Origin: Duganella radicis
GTDB taxonomy: Bacteria; Pseudomonadota; Gammaproteobacteria; Burkholderiales; Burkholderiaceae_D
Reading direction: 5' to 3'
Length of the DNA: 64,000 nt
Assembly (NCBI RefSeq): GCF_009720825.1
Contig: NZ_WNKY01000025.1
Coordinates: 16,773 to 80,772, forward strand
The first letter of the stretch is position 1. Each line of letters opens with the position of its first letter. Under the pieces are notes generated by a model that was given only the letters and a program-made list of their open reading frames with translations, was not told where the DNA came from and ran no database searches. This document shows positions 62,684 to 64,000 of this stretch, piece after piece. Both the position numbers and the translations under genes were made by a program.

Positions 62684-64000
62684 TTCGCGCCTCCTTTCTT
62701 CGGCTTCTGCTGCGCCAGCGACAGCGATTCGAGGAACACGCGCGACAGGCGCAGACCGTTTTCATACGAGACGCCGCGCGCGTCGAGCCGGCTCTGCAAG
62801 CTCATCAAACCCTGGTCGGTGCTGGCGGTCAGCAGCGCGAAATCGTACAGGCCGGCGAATTTGCGGTAGGCGCGCACGCACAGCACGGCGCGCAGCGGCA
62901 GGTCTTTGTTCTTGACGAAGTCTTCGGTGCAGTTGGGGCCGGTCAGGCGCGCGTCCTTGTTGCTGCCAAAGTGTTCATTCTTGAAGGAGGCGCTGGCCAG
63001 CTGGGCGAAGCGCAGCTTGTCGAGATTGACGCCGCGCAGGAACTGGTGGCGGATACTGATCTGACCGGTTTGCAGCGAGCCGCTGACGAAGATGGCCGAT
63101 TCCATCGCGCAGCTGGCGTCGTCCACCGTGAACGGCTTGTCGGCCTTGACATTGGAGCGGCCCCAGCAGCGCATCTGTTCCGATTCGCGCACCGGCACCT
63201 GATACGGCCCCATCGGTTTCAGGCTTAGCGGGCTGGATAGCAGCTGGTTGACCATGGCGGACTGGTGAGTCAGCAACTGGCCCGCCACCACGGCGGTGAA
63301 ATCGGTCGGCGCCTTGGCCTGGGCTTCGACTTTTTTCAGCAAGTCTTGCGCGTAGCGGGCCGGCACCAGGAAGCTGACCAGTTCGCCATCGAGGCGCTTG
63401 GAGACGTTGACCCCGGCCACCGAGCCGTCGGCCGTCACGCTGGGCCCGCCGCTCATGCCGGAGTTGATCGGGCCGGTGAACATCAGCTGGTCGTAGAAAC
63501 TGCGCGTGATGACGCCGTTGTAGGCGCCTTCGGAAATGGCGAAGCCGAGGTCGAGCGGGTTGCCCATCGAGTACAGGTACTGGCCCTGGGTCAGGCGCGC
63601 CAGCTGTTCCGGCATCTTGAAGAAGCCGGTGCCGTTGCGGTTGACGCGCAGCACCGCCAGGTCGTGCAGCACGTCGACCGCCAGCAGTTCCACATTGCCG
63701 CGCTGGCCGCCGGTGTCCACCCATTCGCCGACGTAGGTGTCGGGATCGAGCGCGAATTGCGAGACCACGTGGTAATTGGTCAGCACCAGGTTGCTGGTGC
63801 CGATCAGGAAGCCAGAGCCGACCGAGGATTGCGTGCGGCCGCTTTTCAGCAGCGAGCGCACTTGCAGGATGTCGTTCTTGGCGGCGGCGTACAGGTGCTG
63901 GGCGGCGCTGGACGGCGGCGGCAGCGGGGCGGTGTCGGCATTGGCATCGGCGCTGCTGGCGCCAACGCCGGCGCCGGGCGTGCCGGCCTGCGCCGGCGCT
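62680..64000 (-). CDS. Trypsin-like serine protease, start outside the window
   Basis: The frame is open from the right edge, and the start lies beyond it; 439 codons are visible. A Pro/Ala/Ser-rich linker (ASSADANADTAPLPPPSS) leads into a trypsin-like fold with catalytic His in LTNYHVV, Asp in DVLHDLAVLRV and Ser in NSGMSGGPS, so all three residues are present. The C-terminal 200 residues are not recognised. Coupling to the FHA protein suggests a membrane-associated phospho-dependent pair. I see no PDZ domain, unlike DegP. Confidence 0.85.
   Translation of the reverse strand, partial: APAQAGTPGAGVGASSADANADTAPLPPPSSAAQHLYAAAKNDILQVRSLLKSGRTQSSVGSGFLIGTSNLVLTNYHVVSQFALDPDTYVGEWVDTGGQRGNVELLAVDVLHDLAVLRVNRNGTGFFKMPEQLARLTQGQYLYSMGNPLDLGFAISEGAYNGVITRSFYDQLMFTGPINSGMSGGPSVTADGSVAGVNVSKRLDGELVSFLVPARYAQDLLKKVEAQAKAPTDFTAVVAGQLLTHQSAMVNQLLSSPLSLKPMGPYQVPVRESEQMRCWGRSNVKADKPFTVDDASCAMESAIFVSGSLQTGQISIRHQFLRGVNLDKLRFAQLASASFKNEHFGSNKDARLTGPNCTEDFVKNKDLPLRAVLCVRAYRKFAGLYDFALLTASTDQGLMSLQSRLDARGVSYENGLRLSRVFLESLSLAQQKPKKGGAK

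Noticed and set aside
1..64000. CRISPR array, insertion sequence or prophage
   Set aside because: I saw no regularly spaced direct repeats, transposase-like frames, terminal repeats or phage structural genes anywhere in the window.

Overview
The window looks like the chromosome of a high-GC betaproteobacterium of the Oxalobacteraceae (Massilia / Duganella / Pseudoduganella type). The evidence is the order qor, tpiA, secG, tRNA-Leu, nuoA-N, DUF2818, nudF, the many TonB-dependent receptors and secreted glycoside hydrolases, a PEP-CTERM protein, and the codon use. Family assignments come from reading translations by eye; no database search was run.

Bases 1-30208 are an accessory carbohydrate region. 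A leftward block (lacI, AGE-family isomerase, PfkB kinase, TonB receptor, MINPP-like phosphatase) and a rightward block (sugar MFS permease, GH3, GH5_7-like mannanase, GH27, a LamG-GH2-SGNH fusion, CE2-like esterase) diverge from a 272-base control region. Together they read as a locus for acetylated galacto-glucomannan. Mannanase cuts the backbone, GH27 removes galactose, two esterase domains remove acetyl groups, GH2 and GH3 release mannose and glucose, and the permease imports them. The AGE protein probably isomerises mannose to fructose and the kinase makes fructose 6-phosphate. A repeated inverted repeat, GTTTAG-N9-CTAAAC, occurs twice in the control region. Imperfect copies lie upstream of a gene leaving the left edge and upstream of the TonB receptor at 20290-22983, which suggests a small LacI regulon. 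A cidA/cidB-like pair with a divergent LysR regulator sits inside this region. A binding-protein ABC sugar importer (with a terminator between the binding protein and the permeases) and another TonB receptor follow.

Bases 30300-37730 hold a tightly overlapping run: orphan binding protein, OmpR-type response regulator, histidine kinase and GH20 beta-N-acetylhexosaminidase. A DUF2807 (GIN) protein and a Sel1-repeat protein come next.

Bases 37770-57881 are core genome: quinone oxidoreductase, tpiA, secG, tRNA-Leu(GAG), the complete 14-gene complex I operon nuoA-N, DUF2818, nudF, a secreted protein with an HExxH motif, ispD and ispF.

Bases 57820-64000 are mixed. A BrnT-type toxin gene with a DUF433-domain partner overlaps the 3' end of ispF antisense. 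After it come a small unknown gene, an MFS efflux pump with divergent TetR regulator, a PEP-CTERM protein, an FHA-domain membrane protein and a trypsin-like protease that runs off the right edge.
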